From the NCBI GenBank assembly GCA_031216445.1, contig CM062201.1:372001-436000 (forward strand): 64,000 bases of DNA. Reading direction: 5' to 3'. Every line of letters begins with the position of its first letter. The first letter of the stretch is position 1. This stretch comes from Lateolabrax maculatus. Taxonomy: Eukaryota; Chordata; Actinopteri; Acropomatiformes; Lateolabracidae. A model generated the notes under the pieces. The model made no database searches and had not been told where the DNA came from. It saw only the letters and a program-made list of their open reading frames with translations. Of this stretch, positions 9,155 to 21,782 are shown piece after piece. The position numbers and the translations under genes are program-made.

Positions 9155-9534
9155 CCTCATTTTACTTAAATTTGGGTCAATTTGGTTGCTTCTTCAGCTG
9201 TCATGGTTTGGTGTAGGTTTATCTATGTGCATTGATTTCGTGAACATTGTACCACTACCATCACTGTCCCTTCTTTTAGGCATTGTCTGTGAACCACATG
9301 CGTGTCTATTTTTAATGCCTTCTGGTCCTAATGTCAATGTTTGATTGTATTGAGCTGACTTTATATACGTGAGTGTGATTACGTTGTTTACTGGTACTCC
9401 TCCTCTCAGCCAGTCTCTGTGATCATCTTTGTCCTTGGATCTTGAAGCTGTCTATCTTCCAGTTGGGAGGCTTCACCGTCCCTTTCTGGATCGTGCTGTG
9501 CCCTTGCTGTCTCACCTGGATCCCTCGCTCTGCA
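9155..9534 (-). other. Region between integrase end and LTR; no env seen, unit 1
   Basis: About 380 bp between the C-terminal integrase remnant and the LTR. No open frame on the minus strand resembles an envelope protein, so env has been lost or was deleted before amplification. Confidence 0.5.
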
Positions 9535-9725
9535 GCAATGGTTTAAATGGAACCAACATTTCTTACCCTCTACTTTCAGCGCAGTTGGGGTAGTTAGGAT
9601 AACCTTAAAGGGTCCTTCTCACCTTGGTTGGTCCCACTTTCGTTTGAACACCTTTACGTAGACCCAGTCTCCAGGTTCAACTCTCCTTAGCTGCTCTGGA
9701 ATGTCAGCGTCTCTGTCCTCAGACA
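9535..9725 (-). pseudogene. pol: ERV integrase C-terminal domain remnant, unit 1
   Basis: The minus-strand translation contains EPGDWVYVKVFKRKWDQP, then an in-frame TGA at 9621-9619, then LTTPTALKVEGKKCWFH. This is the C-terminal domain of class I-like integrases. It is separated from the rest of the integrase by stops and frame changes. Confidence 0.65.
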
Positions 9726-9877
9726 CAGCTTTTACCTGTTGGAGCACAGCTTTGTGTATTTGCGTTAGGTGTCGTAGGTAGCATGTTAGTTCTCGTTCAC
9801 ATTGCTCGCATACGGCCCTCTACAAAAGGGAACCGGCATCGGTCTCCCTGTAAGTGCCTCGTGTGGTATTAGATGTG

Positions 9878-10372
9878 TTAGTCTCTTAGCTTAGTGTTAG
9901 TGTTAGTTAGTGTTCGTATAGCCATCAAAGCAAGTGGCAATGCATCTACCCAATTGATTTTATACTGACTGTCTGCTCTAATTTTTGCAAGTTTTGCTTT
10001 TAGCATGCCATTTGCCCTTTCCACTACTCTCTGTGACTGTGGGTGATACACACATCTGAACTTCTGTTTGATTCCTAGCATTTTTAGGGCTTTTTTTATT
10101 GTCTCAGCTACAAACGCAGGTCGGAAAAATGGTGACCACCAGACTGCTTGAAGGCGTCTCAACACCTCCCCACTTGTGCAATGGTCCTGACCATGCGCAC
10201 TACGTGTAGCAACCTGTACCAAAGATGTTGGGAGGACAATATGTCCATGTGCACTTCGCCATAGCCCATGTGATGGACCTTCTTCAGTGATTATACTTGC
10301 CCCCCTTTTTGCCCATACAGAATGTGCATATGGACTTGCCTGATGTTGTGCTGCTATTACATAGCAGCACAT
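9878..10372 (-). pseudogene. pol: ERV integrase remnant with deleted catalytic core, unit 1
   Basis: The open stretch begins in the leader after RNase H, continues through a zinc-binding-like part (HIVLPTSLVQ, then HGQDH as the HxxxH pair, then AVWWSPFF), and jumps to VYHPQSQRVVERANGMLK, the last part of the catalytic domain. The expected Cys pair and the first two acidic residues of the D,D-35-E core are missing, so an internal deletion removed the active site. The frame ends in a short TTAGTG-rich repeat near 9885-9910. Confidence 0.75.
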
Positions 10373-10418
10373 ATATATAGCTCATATATATATATATATA
10401 TATATCATATATATATAA
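10370..10418. repeat. AT microsatellite between RNase H and integrase remnants, unit 1
   Basis: (AT)n interrupted by GCTC and C. Its length differs in each unit and decides whether the RNase H and integrase remnants are in one frame. Confidence 0.9.
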
Positions 10419-10419
10419 G

Positions 10420-10687
10420 TTTGTCAGTGGTTCACAATCTCCAGCTACTAGCAGTGGTCCTATACAGGTGGGTGTAGCTATGCGTTTTGCGGCTTCATCT
10501 GCTAAGTTGTTGCCTTTAGCTATCAGGGAATTCGTTTTTTGATGAGCTACGCATTTAATGATGGCTAACACTTTTGGATGGTGTATGGCTTCTAGTAAAG
10601 CTGAGATGGCAGAAATGACGACATGTGTCTCACCGTTTGTGGTTTGGGAGCTTTCGATACTGCCTCAATTTGTGAGGGCACTATAGC
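10420..10687 (-). pseudogene. pol: ERV RNase H C-terminal tail, unit 1
   Basis: After a short RT-thumb remnant (QIEAVSKAPKPQT) the sequence jumps to the end of RNase H: ETHVVISAISALLEA, then IIKCVAHQKTNSLIAKGNNLADEAAKR with the conserved His and Asp of the domain's last part. The connection domain and most of RNase H, including three catalytic acidic residues, are deleted. Confidence 0.7.
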
Positions 10688-10968
10688 TCATTTAGTGCCA
10701 CAGAGTTGTCTACCTAAGTATTCAACCTGTGTCTGGCAAAACTGTAATTTATTTTTACTCACCTTGTGAGCCCCCTTTTCTAAAGCCATCAGGGCTGAGA
10801 CTGAGTCTTGTGCACATTGAGCTTTGGAGGTGCTACATATCAAGAGATCATCTACATATTGTAGTACTGTACTGGACACGTCTAGGTGTTGCAGGTCATT
10901 AGCCAATACTCGACTGAATATTGAGGGACTTTCAACATAGCTCTGCGGGAGACGTGTGTATGTATACT
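10688..10968 (-). pseudogene. pol: ERV reverse-transcriptase palm fragment with YVDD, unit 1
   Basis: On the minus strand the fragment resumes directly beyond the transposon's left end, reads through a conserved LPQ/SPSIF block, and includes LQYVDDLLICS, the catalytic YVDD box, and VEYLGRQLCG. It is the downstream continuation of the RT region whose upstream part lies at the other end of the transposon in the next unit. The frame stays in phase across the insertion when one TACT is counted. Gly in the LPQG block is replaced by Ser. Confidence 0.75.
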
Positions 10969-12318
10969 CACTGTAAAATCTAATTAGTTGACCTTACTTA
11001 AAAAAAGTATGCAAACTCGTTGCAAATTAAGCAAAGTAATCTTAAGAATAGTGAGTTAGAAAAGCTTGTTTATTTTAAGTGTGCAGTACCAAATCAAGTA
11101 GTACAACTAAAAAAAAAAAAAAAAGTTCATGTAACTTAATAGCCATGCTTAGTGTTAACTTAATTTTTTCATTTTGTGTGGACTGCTTGATACAAATTTA
11201 ACCCCACTTAGAATTATGATACCTACTACTTACTACTCACTCATTTTTTTTCAGTTCATTTCAGTTCAGTTAAATTAAACAAACCAATTTCCTTGAATGG
11301 GTCCTTGTCCTTCTCCCATTTCTTATCTATTTTAGCTGTTATTACCTAATAAAGGGAAAAACACCGCAAACATATACTTTAAAAGAACACTCACTGGGTT
11401 TGTTCAGCTGCATTACAACATTTATTAAAAAAATAATTGCATCACTGACAGATCTAGGCTGAACAATAAATGTTCGATATTGTTACTTTTGATTCCAATT
11501 CTCCAATATAAAATGTGTGTTTTATCACTCATGTAATAACCTTACAATAAACAATAAAATTACTGTTCTCTATCCTCTTGTCATATTTAATGTATTTTAA
11601 AGCTAGTTGCAAAATTGCTCATAGTGTGATCTATGTCTGTTAGGCTATTGTAATAACAATATGCATTAAATCTATTATTCAGCCTCAAGTGTTCTGTTCC
11701 CAAGTATCACTTTCTTGTACATTCAAGTACAAAACAGCAGCTAAACAACAAACTTGTGGTTTGATTTGACTGTAGAACATGACATGGACATGGCAAAAAT
11801 AAAACCACATTTTTGTGAGCTAATTCTATGCATGTAACAGTCTCACAATATTAAACAGGTAAACACCTGATAATTACAGGACTTCAGTGCATGCAAAATC
11901 ATTGCATTTCTGATCAAAACTGAAAGTACAACAAATGCTTTTGTGTCCCAAAGCGAGCATCAGTCCAAGGTTTAAACCAACACAGAAAAACATCACTCCT
12001 TGGGTTTTGTATTTGTACTACATTATAACTACTATAATTAAAAGTTTTCCCAAAACACAAATGTAAACAGGTCAACCTTGCTAGGTTCCTTTCTGACAAC
12101 ATTATCTAACAACTCTTTGCAACACAAGGTGGCGCTATTTCCACCATTAGCATACTAGCATAACATGGTACACTTTAATAGAATTTTTTTTTTTTTTGAG
12201 ATCATAAACAAGCCAGCTCAGTTGCATGAAAGCATAAAACTTTCTCTGATAACAGGAGAACATTAACTGCTGCATAATTTACAAAGTGCTATCTGACAGC
12301 TGATGGCTCTTTACTGGT

Positions 12319-15300
12319 CTAACCCAGTAGACTGTTCTTCAAAGTTAACAGTTTTGGTGGGAGGTTTTCTTTCCCAGTCCAAGCATCACAGTCTGAATGA
12401 AGTTGAGTGTATTTGCCATGCATTTTGGGTAATCCAAATGCAAAGCATATGTAAGCCCAAATAACAGACAAACTGCCTGAGGCAAGTTTTTTTATATGAT
12501 CCATGATGATACCTCCCTCCAGAATGATGGCAGTGGAGATGGGCTGGAGGTCTACTGAACTTGGACCCTCATGAGGATTATCTTCACTGACAACTGTCAG
12601 CACACACCGACAGTGCATTCTAGGGCCTCGTCTCTCGCTGTACCCTACAAAGACACACACACACATTCTTCAGCATGGCAATTTATGCTCTTCTAAACAT
12701 TCATTTTTAATGTTGAAAGCATTTGCTAGGGAATATGGTTTTAAATATGTGTTCACACTGGATTGTTACAATATAACCAACAAAATAAATGTGGTATGAT
12801 TAAACTAAAGCTATGGTCCACAAGGTCCATATATTCTTAAACAGTGACACTGACTTTTCAGCCTGGACTCCTGCTCCTTAGATTTACAATTAATTAATGT
12901 GTACAACGTTTATGTGGCAAATTTCATTTTTATTTACTGGCTGTTTAAATACCTCTCAGATTAGCTGTGGAGGAATTGCCATACAAAATACATCAATCAC
13001 TGTACAAAATGTATATTGTATATTGTGCAGATAAAATTACATCTTCTATGTCAGCACAGATATAGTTCTATTTTAATGCAGACCAAACTTTTTCTTATGT
13101 GCAAGTACTTACAGAGCATGTCTTGAAGAATTCACTGGAGTCGTCACCAAGTAAAATAGGAATGCCTTTGAGGACAACAGAGCGAAGTACTGTCACGTCT
13201 GGTGTCTAATGATACACAGAGAGAGAAAAGACCAGTTAACAGAGTAATTTGCAAGGCACAAGCACAAGTCAGACAGGAAATAGAATAGGTTGGGCTGGAT
13301 CATCTCATTTAGAACTTGATTGATGAACTATCACACAGATCAAAAGCAAAATTAACCTACTTACCATCCAGCTCATGTGCTGCATCAGCTCACTGAGCTT
13401 CTGGCCAACAGTTCCCCTTCTTGTTTTGAAAAGTTCAATGAAACGTGGGGTATACTGGTCCAGAGCCTCAAAGAAGTCTCCCTCAAGATTCTTACTTGCG
13501 ATTCTGTTGAACTCAGCAAACACCTGAAAAGTAGAGAGAGGGGTGGGTAGGGATGGAGAGATGGCAGAAGTGTTAACATTCCAACAAGTGTGTTTGGATT
13601 TCTAGCCACACACCTTGAATTTCTTTTTGATAGGCATTATTTTATTGGTTGAGAACAAAAATAGTTTACCTGTCTGTGAAGAGTGCTGGCCATCGTTCAA
13701 CAATGTTCTGTACAGCAGGTTCCTTTTCTACAATTTCTTGTCTGCGTAGTGGGAATGATTGGTCCATCATTTGTGAGATGAGAGTGCCATTGGGTTGTTT
13801 CTTCTTCATTTCTTCCACGAGAACCTTTCTGGCATTTTCAAGGCTTGTTTCATCATGTCCTTCAGGTAAGTTAGGTAGGTAGTTTGCTTCACCTCTTTTT
13901 GGCCGTTTGATATTCTTGCTTGAGGATTCTCCTTCTGGGTTGCCTTTACTTCTTTTGCCTCCATTGATTGCTACATCCTCACATCCAGCTTTTTGAAGCT
14001 TTGTGCGATAATTTAAGGCTGTTTTTCCAGCCATACCATCTGTGTGGTCCAGGCTCAGTGAGGCAGGGGTGTTTGCTAATTAGTGCTTTTGCAACACTGC
14101 TGAAGTCATCATCTTTAGGGTAAGCCTTGAAACTGTACATCGTCTCAGCAAGCTTTTCTAGTATGTCATGCTTCATATCTCGTGGTAGAGTCATACGTGT
14201 TCCATCCTTCATAAAGGCAAGATCTGCCTGTCTGAGTCTATAGTCAACATCAACTGAGAAATTGGGTATGTCGAAGAAATCTGGCCACTGTTGTCTTAGC
14301 GATGGTGATGCTCTTCCTGTCGACAGGATCTCAGTGTCTGCTGTGCTGCACTCAGTGTCTGATGTTGTGGTGGGTGATGACAATGCGGTTAAATGGAGAG
14401 TCACAAGAGGGATGATTTTGAGCGTAGCTCTTTCAGGTAAATCAGTTATTTCAGTCAAATTGCAGAGGGCATTATGGAAGTCTTGATCTTCATACTGCAG
14501 TTTAAAGTCATACTGCAGTGACAGTTTATCTACCAGTTGCACTTTTAATTCTTCAATAGACTGTGGTCTCTCATTTAAAGTCAACTTCCTGATATCATCT
14601 TCAGCGATGATGAGTAGAGCAAGCTGAATGGAATGAAGAGAGGAGCGATATTTAGGGTGTAGATTTCCAAGTACCCAGTAGATGGCAGCTTGTGTTTCTT
14701 TCTGGAGGTTCCCAAGGGCTTAGCCACCTCAAAATCATCTATGTACAAGAAAAGAGCAATCCTGAATTCTTCCTCTGTCAAGAGAGAATTGTCTTTAAAC
14801 CGGTAACCATCCCTGTGAGATCTGTATCCTTGTGACAAATTTGTCTCAGATGACATGGCCTTATCTAAAATTTCTCCATTGTTTAGTAATGTCTGCAGCA
14901 TTTTTAGTATGGGGATATACACAACTGTCTGCCTGTCATTTTTTAGGACAAACTCAATAGGCGTCACCACTGAGAATTCTTTTCAAATGTATGATGTTCG
15001 CTTGCTAGTGGTTGACAATGACCCCCTAGTAGAAGTGAATTTCAGGAATACATTATTCTCAGTAAATACTTTAGCTATCTCACTCACTTAAGAGTCCTCA
15101 ACATCTCCACAATGTTGATTTAGTATTTTTCCAACCGAGGTATGTAACAATGGCTGTGAAAGCACATAAATTTGGTTGATCTGCTCTATAACTTCTTGCA
15201 GGGCATTTTCAGAGATGTTAAGAATCGATGACATTTTCAGAAAAACAGCAGCTACATTATGTTCCAACTGACTCTCCAAGTCTCCCACATCTTCATTGAG

Positions 15301-15846
15301 CTCAGTAACCTCAAACTCAACCTGATCAGTTTCAGGGGCACTATCCTCAGGTTGAATATTTATATTAGGTGGAGGTACCTCAAGTACATTATGTGACACA
15401 ATTTCAGGTTTGAATGCCATCTTATTGTGGTCTTGATGTTCTTTGCTTTTATGTGCATTAAAGGTTGAATAAACATTGCTCTGAAAGCTTCAGCCTTGAT
15501 ATGGACAGGAAACCTTTTGCTTCAGCTTCAAATGTCTTCGTAAATGGGTAAAAAAGTCAGCTCCAGTGCAAGGCTCCACAAAGTCACACAGCTGACAATG
15601 GAAAGCAGTTTCACCCACGTTCCCCAGGTCCTTTTGAGTGTGCCATGTTGATAAGTGGACTTTGAGTGCATTGAAAGATTTAAATGTGCACAGGCACTCC
15701 TTATAAAGGCACGGTAGTGGTGATATTCGAGTGTGGCACCCGTGTTTTAAGCGGTAATGCTTAAGTAAGAAGCACCTCTTTTCAGCACAAAATGTGCAGT
15801 ACTTACACAACCACTGCATAGGAAGTTTTTTGTCTTCTTGAAAAAT
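12319..15846 (-). pseudogene. Zinc-finger/SAMD3-like transposon gene, unit 2
   Basis: Same exon layout as unit 1: last exon 12319-12644, long exon starting at 15846, likely initiator Met at 15819. Additional damage includes a Cys-to-stop change (TGA at 15490-15492) in the fourth zinc finger and a 2-bp CA insertion that frameshifts the last exon. It is the most damaged copy. Confidence 0.65.
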
Positions 15847-16515
15847 CTGAAAAGAAAAGATCATTTTAGCATCAAGCCCGGCAAAATAGAAACAAAAAAC
15901 AAAAACACTAACATGCAGTATCAGACTTGAAATACCAGAGCAACAGAAAAAAACTAAATCCTTGCAAAAATCTATCTAATTATCAAGCTTTTAATCATTT
16001 CACTTCTTTAAGACAAGAACAGCTACCAAATGAACACAGCAGTACAAAAGGTAAATGGTAAATGACTCACTTATGTGGTATCAAGGGAACTGTGGATTGA
16101 TCACCATCTGCCTGAGCCTGGAAGGGGACAGTTAAGAAGAATACAACAATTTAACACAACCAAAGCTCACCACAACTCATAAACATCTTGTTTCCAGTAC
16201 AAGTGAAAACTGTAACATAGGCCTATTACCCACAAAGACAGTATTGTAATGTACATATTCTAGACAACATAACCTTAAAGAATAACTTAGGCCACTGAGT
16301 ATGCCAGCAATGGTAACAGGCTATGATAAAAAGACAGACAGGGAGACCCTTTTGTCTGTCCCAAATCTGATCTGCGGGCTCTCACTGCACTCCTCGTGTG
16401 ATCAGACAAGCACTGCGCAAGTAAACAGTGTGCGGCATAGACATATAAAGAGTAGACGCCGCATCGACCGCTACTGCCTATTGGCGCTGACGAGACGTGG
16501 GGCCGCCATCTTGGA

Positions 16516-17155
16516 CCGGTCACCCGCTCCACTCAGTGTAATCTGTCTGCAGGTACAATGAAGTGTCAATGCATTTAATTAATCATAACTCTGAATACTA
16601 AACTGATTTTCACGGGATTTTTTTCTGCAAACGTCATACATGTAGGCATGATACCGGACACATGATTCGGCGTATTTTAATATACATAATAGGCATAACG
16701 GTAATAGAATATTCTGGTATGTGATATATGCTATGTATGATATAATATAATACACACACACACACATATATATAAAAACACTAATATATGATAGAGAAGC
16801 AGAAGCAGATTGTGTACTACTCAGCTATTTTAATAAGTTGAAAAATGAAGAAACAATACAACATTATACATCAATATAAGATAAAACACAATAGACAGAA
16901 GTTAGATCTCAGAAAAAATGAATATGTATATCTACATATATATCAAAAAAAATGAAAATCTATATCTATCTATCTATCTCTCTCTCCCTATATATCTGTA
17001 TATATAATATATATATATATTATATATACATGTGTGACGTTTGCATTAAACAATCCCGTGAAAATCAGTTTAGTATTCAGAGTTATGATTGATTAAACAC
17101 GCTGACAGTTCATTGATCCTGCAGAATGATCACACTGAGTGGAGCGGGTGACCGG
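16516..17155. repeat. Large inverted repeat, unit 2
   Basis: Arms 16516-16644 and 17027-17155, same design as unit 1. The loop TA tract is slightly shorter. Confidence 0.85.
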
Positions 17156-18352
17156 CTCATTGGGCGCGCTAAACGTGGTAACCATGGAAACGACACAGCT
17201 ACAAATATGACTAGTGTTAAGTGAGGAGGGTAAAATAAAATAACATTAAGTTAGCATAGTCCTAACTTAACAGCCGAGCGTAAAATAAAATGATACATCC
17301 AGACTTGTTCTGATGTTCTGCCATGTGAATGCCCTCCTGCTCATGGAAACTCACAAACCGCCGTGATCAGTCTCTCATCGTGAGTGAGTACTCATAGATG
17401 ACTGGCCTCAGAAAAAAAAATCAACTCCGACAGCGGGTGTGCGCGTGCACGTGACGAGCACGCCCGCGACCGCTACACTAAAGTTTCTCCTCAACTTTAA
17501 CGTGACAAAAGTAAGACACGTTATGTCCATAATATAGTTCAGCTAGCTCAGAGCTATATAGCTCTGAGGCAGCGTTAGCTGACATTACAACCCACATCAT
17601 TACTAGCAAGCACGAAAAATATGGCGCTTACTTACAGAAAGAAAACGGTCTAAACAAGGGTAAAATATTACTCACCAAATGAGTGTGCCAAGCACAAGAA
17701 TGCTGAAAATAACCTTAACGAGTGCTGTTGCAGGGATTAGGTCCAGCTCCTCGTCCGTTGCGGGTGTGTTGTTGACATACCGTCAGGCGTAGAGAGGACG
17801 GAGTTGCGCATGCCCACAGGTCGGGAAAAAAAAAAAAAAAGCCGGCGAAGTTTTCAAATCGAAGCAAAAGTACTAATACCACTCCGTGAAACTACTCTTT
17901 TACAATACAGCTCCTGCAGTGAAAATTTCAATTAAGTAAAAAACATATAACCACAAAAAGAAATACTTAAAATATTAAAATTAAAAGTAGCATACTACTG
18001 ATTATTATTATATATCGCGTATGTATTATTACATATGCAGTGATGTAAAAAGTACAATATTTCCCTCTAAAATGTAGTGGAGTAAAAGTAGACAGTAATA
18101 TGAAAAAAAAAGTAAAGTACTTAAAGTACTTTGTACTTAAGTGCAGTATTGAGTAAATGTACTTGTAAAAGCACAATTATCGAAAACATACTTTTTCTAA
18201 ATTAATCCAGTTCAAGTAGACTGAGCTGGTGAGATTTTTCAACCACAAATTACAAGTAATTTACTAAAAGTAAGTGTTAATAGCAATTTGATAAAAACTG
18301 ATTTAAGTCAATTTACTATTTTTAATTAAATACTATGTTTGCATTTACAGTG

Positions 18353-19411
18353 TACTGCTGTCCTTGATATGTAAAAGCAAACAGATACTGTGAATCTGGG
18401 TGTAATGGCACACTAACAAATGCTGTGTACCAACAGGCGTCATGTGGGATATTAGAAAGCAAAGTATGTGGGTCTGGAACCACAGGTACTTCTGCATCTA
18501 CAGTGGAATTAATGGCGCACAAATCATGCACCAATCGATAGTCACTAGAGTTTATTTTGTTTTATTGGACAAGTTGGTGTATTACACAGACTTTTTGTTG
18601 GTTTTAACACACCTGCTGCTACCAAGCCCTTGATGGTGGGTCTTATACCTGCTATTTGGTGTGGTTTAATGGGATATTGTTTTTGGTATGGCAACACAAT
18701 GCCCTCTTTTGCTTTGATGTGAACTGGCTGTGCTGACCTAACTAGCCCTACATCTGTTTTATGATGTGACCATAACTCATGTGGTATCTGATGTAGTAGC
18801 ACACTATGTTCTTCTGAGAGTGGCAGTTGAGTAGGGAATCTCTGACTTAGTAGCACTTGGGCTCTTGTTCCTTTGTCATATGCTCGCAGAAATATTTTCA
18901 CATATTGTCCATCGGAGGATGACTGCACATGCGTGTTCTGAGTTGGTTTCCATACAGTCACTTGTAGTGCTGCCTTCACCATCGGTCCTAGGTCACGTGA
19001 TTCATGTCCATTAGCTATCAGGAGTGTAACATGTGGGACGGAGCTGGTGACTTGAAACCAGGGACGTAGTTCTGGTGGTAGAGTAACTGCTGCTGCTGGT
19101 CCTTGTGGTCCAACATACAGGTCTTGACATATTACAGATAATATTTTGCCTGTAATCAACTCTGTCCAGCATTCTTTGTAGTCAGTATGTTGCTGAGTCT
19201 CATCATACATCAGAGTGCAGTGCAGCGGCAGTCGTGGTTCTTGTGCTGTGGGCAGTTCTTTCTGTATCCAGGCTTTTCACACACTCCATTGGTGTGCAAG
19301 TTCTGAGTCAGCTGGCCATTGGATCCAGTATACTGCAGGCTGCACATATGTGAGTGTCTTTTGTCTTTCTCTTCGTCTGCCAGTGTGCTCTAAGTCTTAC
19401 AGTATCTCTTG
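18353..19411 (-). pseudogene. pol: ERV pol 5' fragment, unit 2
   Basis: Same breaks as the unit 1 copy. A Leu replaces Val in the pre-RT linker and an Ile replaces Met in QKQYP.KPHQ, both shared with units 3 and 4, so unit 1 is the odd one. Confidence 0.75.
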
Positions 19412-20053
19412 CTGGAACATTTGAAGCAGGCTGGTATGTGGGATATCTCCAGTGAAGTGTTAAAGATATCTGTGAACACCAGAGACAGCTGGTCAGCACA
19501 GTGCTTCAGGGTGGATGGAGAGACAGAGTCTGGCCCGGCTGCTTTGTGGAGGTTCTGTCTCTTGTATTGTCTGTTAACATCCCTCTCCAGGATTGAGAGA
19601 GGTGTCACTGTGGACGGGAAGGGGGCCTCTGAGGTTTGAAGTTGTGGAGAGGCCCAGGCCCCTGCAGTGGTGGGAGAGGTGAAGCTGGTGGCCTGGGGCT
19701 GGTGGATGGAGTCCCAGGGGATTGTGTCTGGACTGTCCCATTGTCTTTCGAAACGACAGTAGAACTTGTTCAGATTGTTGGACAGGCGCAAGTCGTTAGC
19801 AGAGTGGGGGGCTCTGGGTTTGTAATGGGTGAGCTCTCTGAGCCCCTTCCAGACAGAAGCAGAGTCCTTGGCTGAGAACTGGTGTTGGAGTTTCTCAGAA
19901 TACAGTCGTTTAGCTCCCCTCACCTCCTTGCTAAACCTGTACTTTGCCTCTTTGAACCTGCTTCTGTCTCCACTCCTAAATGCTTCCTCCTTTTGCGACC
20001 TTAGCTGTCTGAGACGGGTTGGCTGTGTTGTATCTTCTGTAGCGATGATGTGA
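19412..20053 (-). pseudogene. LINE ORF2 fragment, unit 2
   Basis: Same fragment and boundaries as unit 1, with the TRLRQ variant shared with unit 1. Confidence 0.7.
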
Positions 20054-20059
20054 TGATGA

Positions 20060-20500
20060 TGAAGGAATCTCCGCTGACACCGACTTAGTTGTATAAAAAG
20101 GTTTATTACAAAAAGTACAGCGTCAAAACAAGCACCATGGATTGCCTGTGAGAAGATCCGAAGCCAATGTGAATCTCCTCCGTTTTCCACTCAAACTACA
20201 CCTTTTAAAGCCTCATGGTATAGCTAATGTGTGGTGACAAGATAGGCTCAGAGCCAACCTCATAACCATACATGGCTATTTTACAGAAAGGGAAGGTGGA
20301 ACCTATAGTTCAGGTTGAAACTGATCTCATCTCTTTGGAACTTTAGGAAAACAACCCCCAAGGGGCACCCATCTATGAAAGTAGCCAGACCTTGGACATA
20401 GGCTTATCTAAACATTTCCCACACAAGTATCTAAACATTGGATCCACACAAGTATCTAAACATTGGACACACATGGGAGAGACATCTCTCAGCTCAGACA
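20060..20500 (-). mobile_element. Probable ERV 3' LTR, unit 2
   Basis: Same structure as the unit 1 copy. Confidence 0.6.
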
Positions 20501-21725
20501 CCTCATTTTACTTAAATTTGGGTCAATTTGGTTGCTTCTTCAGCTGTCATGGTTTGGTGTAGGTTTATCTATGTGCATTGATTTCGTGAACATTGTACCA
20601 CTACCATCACTGTCCCTTCTTTTAGGCATTGTCTGTGAACCACATGCGTGTCTATTTTTATGCCTTCTGGTCCTAATGTCAATGTTTGATTGTATTGAGC
20701 TGACTTTATATACGTGAGTGTGATTACGTTGTTTACTGGTACTCCTCCTCTCAGCCAGTCTCTGTGATCATCTTTGTCCTTGGATCTTGAAGCTGTCTAT
20801 CTTCCAGTTGGGAGGCTTCACCGTCCCTTTCTGGATCGTGCTGTGCCCTTGCTGTCTCACCTGGATCCCTCGCTCTGCAGCAATGGTTTAAATGGAACCA
20901 ACATTTCTTACCCTCTACTTTCAGCGCAGTTGGGGTAGTTAGGATAACCTTAAAGGGTCCTTCTCACCTTGGTTGGTCCCACTTTCGTTTGAACACCTTT
21001 ACGTAGACCCAGTCTCCAGGTTCAACTCTCCTTAGCTGCTCTGGAATGTCAGCGTCTCTGTCCTCAGACACAGCTTTTACCTGTTGGAGCACAGCTTTGT
21101 GTATTTGCGTTAGGTGTCGTAGGTAGCATGTTAGTTCTCGTTCACATTGCTCGCATACGGCCCTCTACAAAAGGGAACCGGCATCGGTCTCCCTGTAAGT
21201 GCCTCGTGTGGTATTAGATGTGTTAGTCTCTTAGCTTAGTGTTAGTGTTAGTTAGTGTTCGTATAGCCATCAAAGCAAGTGGCAATGCATCTACCCAATT
21301 GATTTTATACTGACTGTCTGCTCTAATTTTTGCAAGTTTTGCTTTTAGCATGCCATTTGCCCTTTCCACTACTCTCTGTGACTGTGGGTGATACACACAT
21401 CTGAACTTCTGTTTGATTCCTAGCATTTTTAGGGCTTTTTTTATTGTCTCAGCTACAAACGCAGGTCGGAAAAATGGTGACCACCAGACTGCTTGAAGGC
21501 GTCTCAACACCTCCCCACTTGTGCAATGGTCCTGACCATGCGCACTACGTGTAGCAACCTGTACCAAAGATGTTGGGAGGACAATATGTCCATGTGCACT
21601 TCGCCATAGCCCATGTGATGGACCTTCTTCAGTGATTATACTTGCCCCCCTTTTTGCCCATACAGAATGTGCATATGGACTTGCCTGATGTTGTGCTGCT
21701 ATTACATAGCAGCATATATATATAG

Positions 21726-21782
<57 letters not shown>

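Larger units (their letters stand above)
1..11328. repeat. Tandem array unit 1 (full length, 11328 bp)
   Basis: The sequence at position 1 recurs at 11329 and on through the array in the same orientation. The unit contains, from low to high coordinate, most of a DNA transposon (to 7006), a 5' piece of ERV pol, a LINE fragment, a probable LTR, the 3' part of pol, and the first 360 bp of the next transposon copy. Private marks of this unit are a deletion of about 12 bp near 692, absence of an 8-bp block near 6429, and an extra A near 9315. The choice of position 1 as the unit boundary is arbitrary; the mechanistic boundary is probably the LINE/pol joint near 8065. Confidence 0.97.
10969..18352 (-). 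mobile_element. CACTA-like DNA transposon, copy A (complete, 7384 bp)
   Basis: The left terminus CACTGTAAAATC begins at 10969 and the right terminus GCATTTACAGTG ends at 18352. They are inverted over nine bases (CACTGTAAA), with one further match in the next three. TACT is present on both outer flanks (10965-10968 and 18353-18356), consistent with a target-site duplication; CACTA elements usually duplicate 2-3 bp, so 4 bp is slightly long. The outer flanks are two adjacent parts of the same retroviral RT region, which shows that the block is an insertion. Contents from the left: about 1.35 kb 3' noncoding, the broken zinc-finger/SAMD3-like gene, then a GC-richer promoter-like region and a large inverted repeat. 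Confidence 0.78.

Noticed and set aside
8063..9344. Plus-strand open frames over the LINE and LTR (for example 8290-8529 and 9117-9344)
   Set aside because: Antisense shadows of LINE ORF2 and LTR sequence; a one-base change alters the end of the second between units.
9155..9534. Envelope gene between integrase and LTR
   Set aside because: No open frame of useful length and no envelope-like features on the minus strand.
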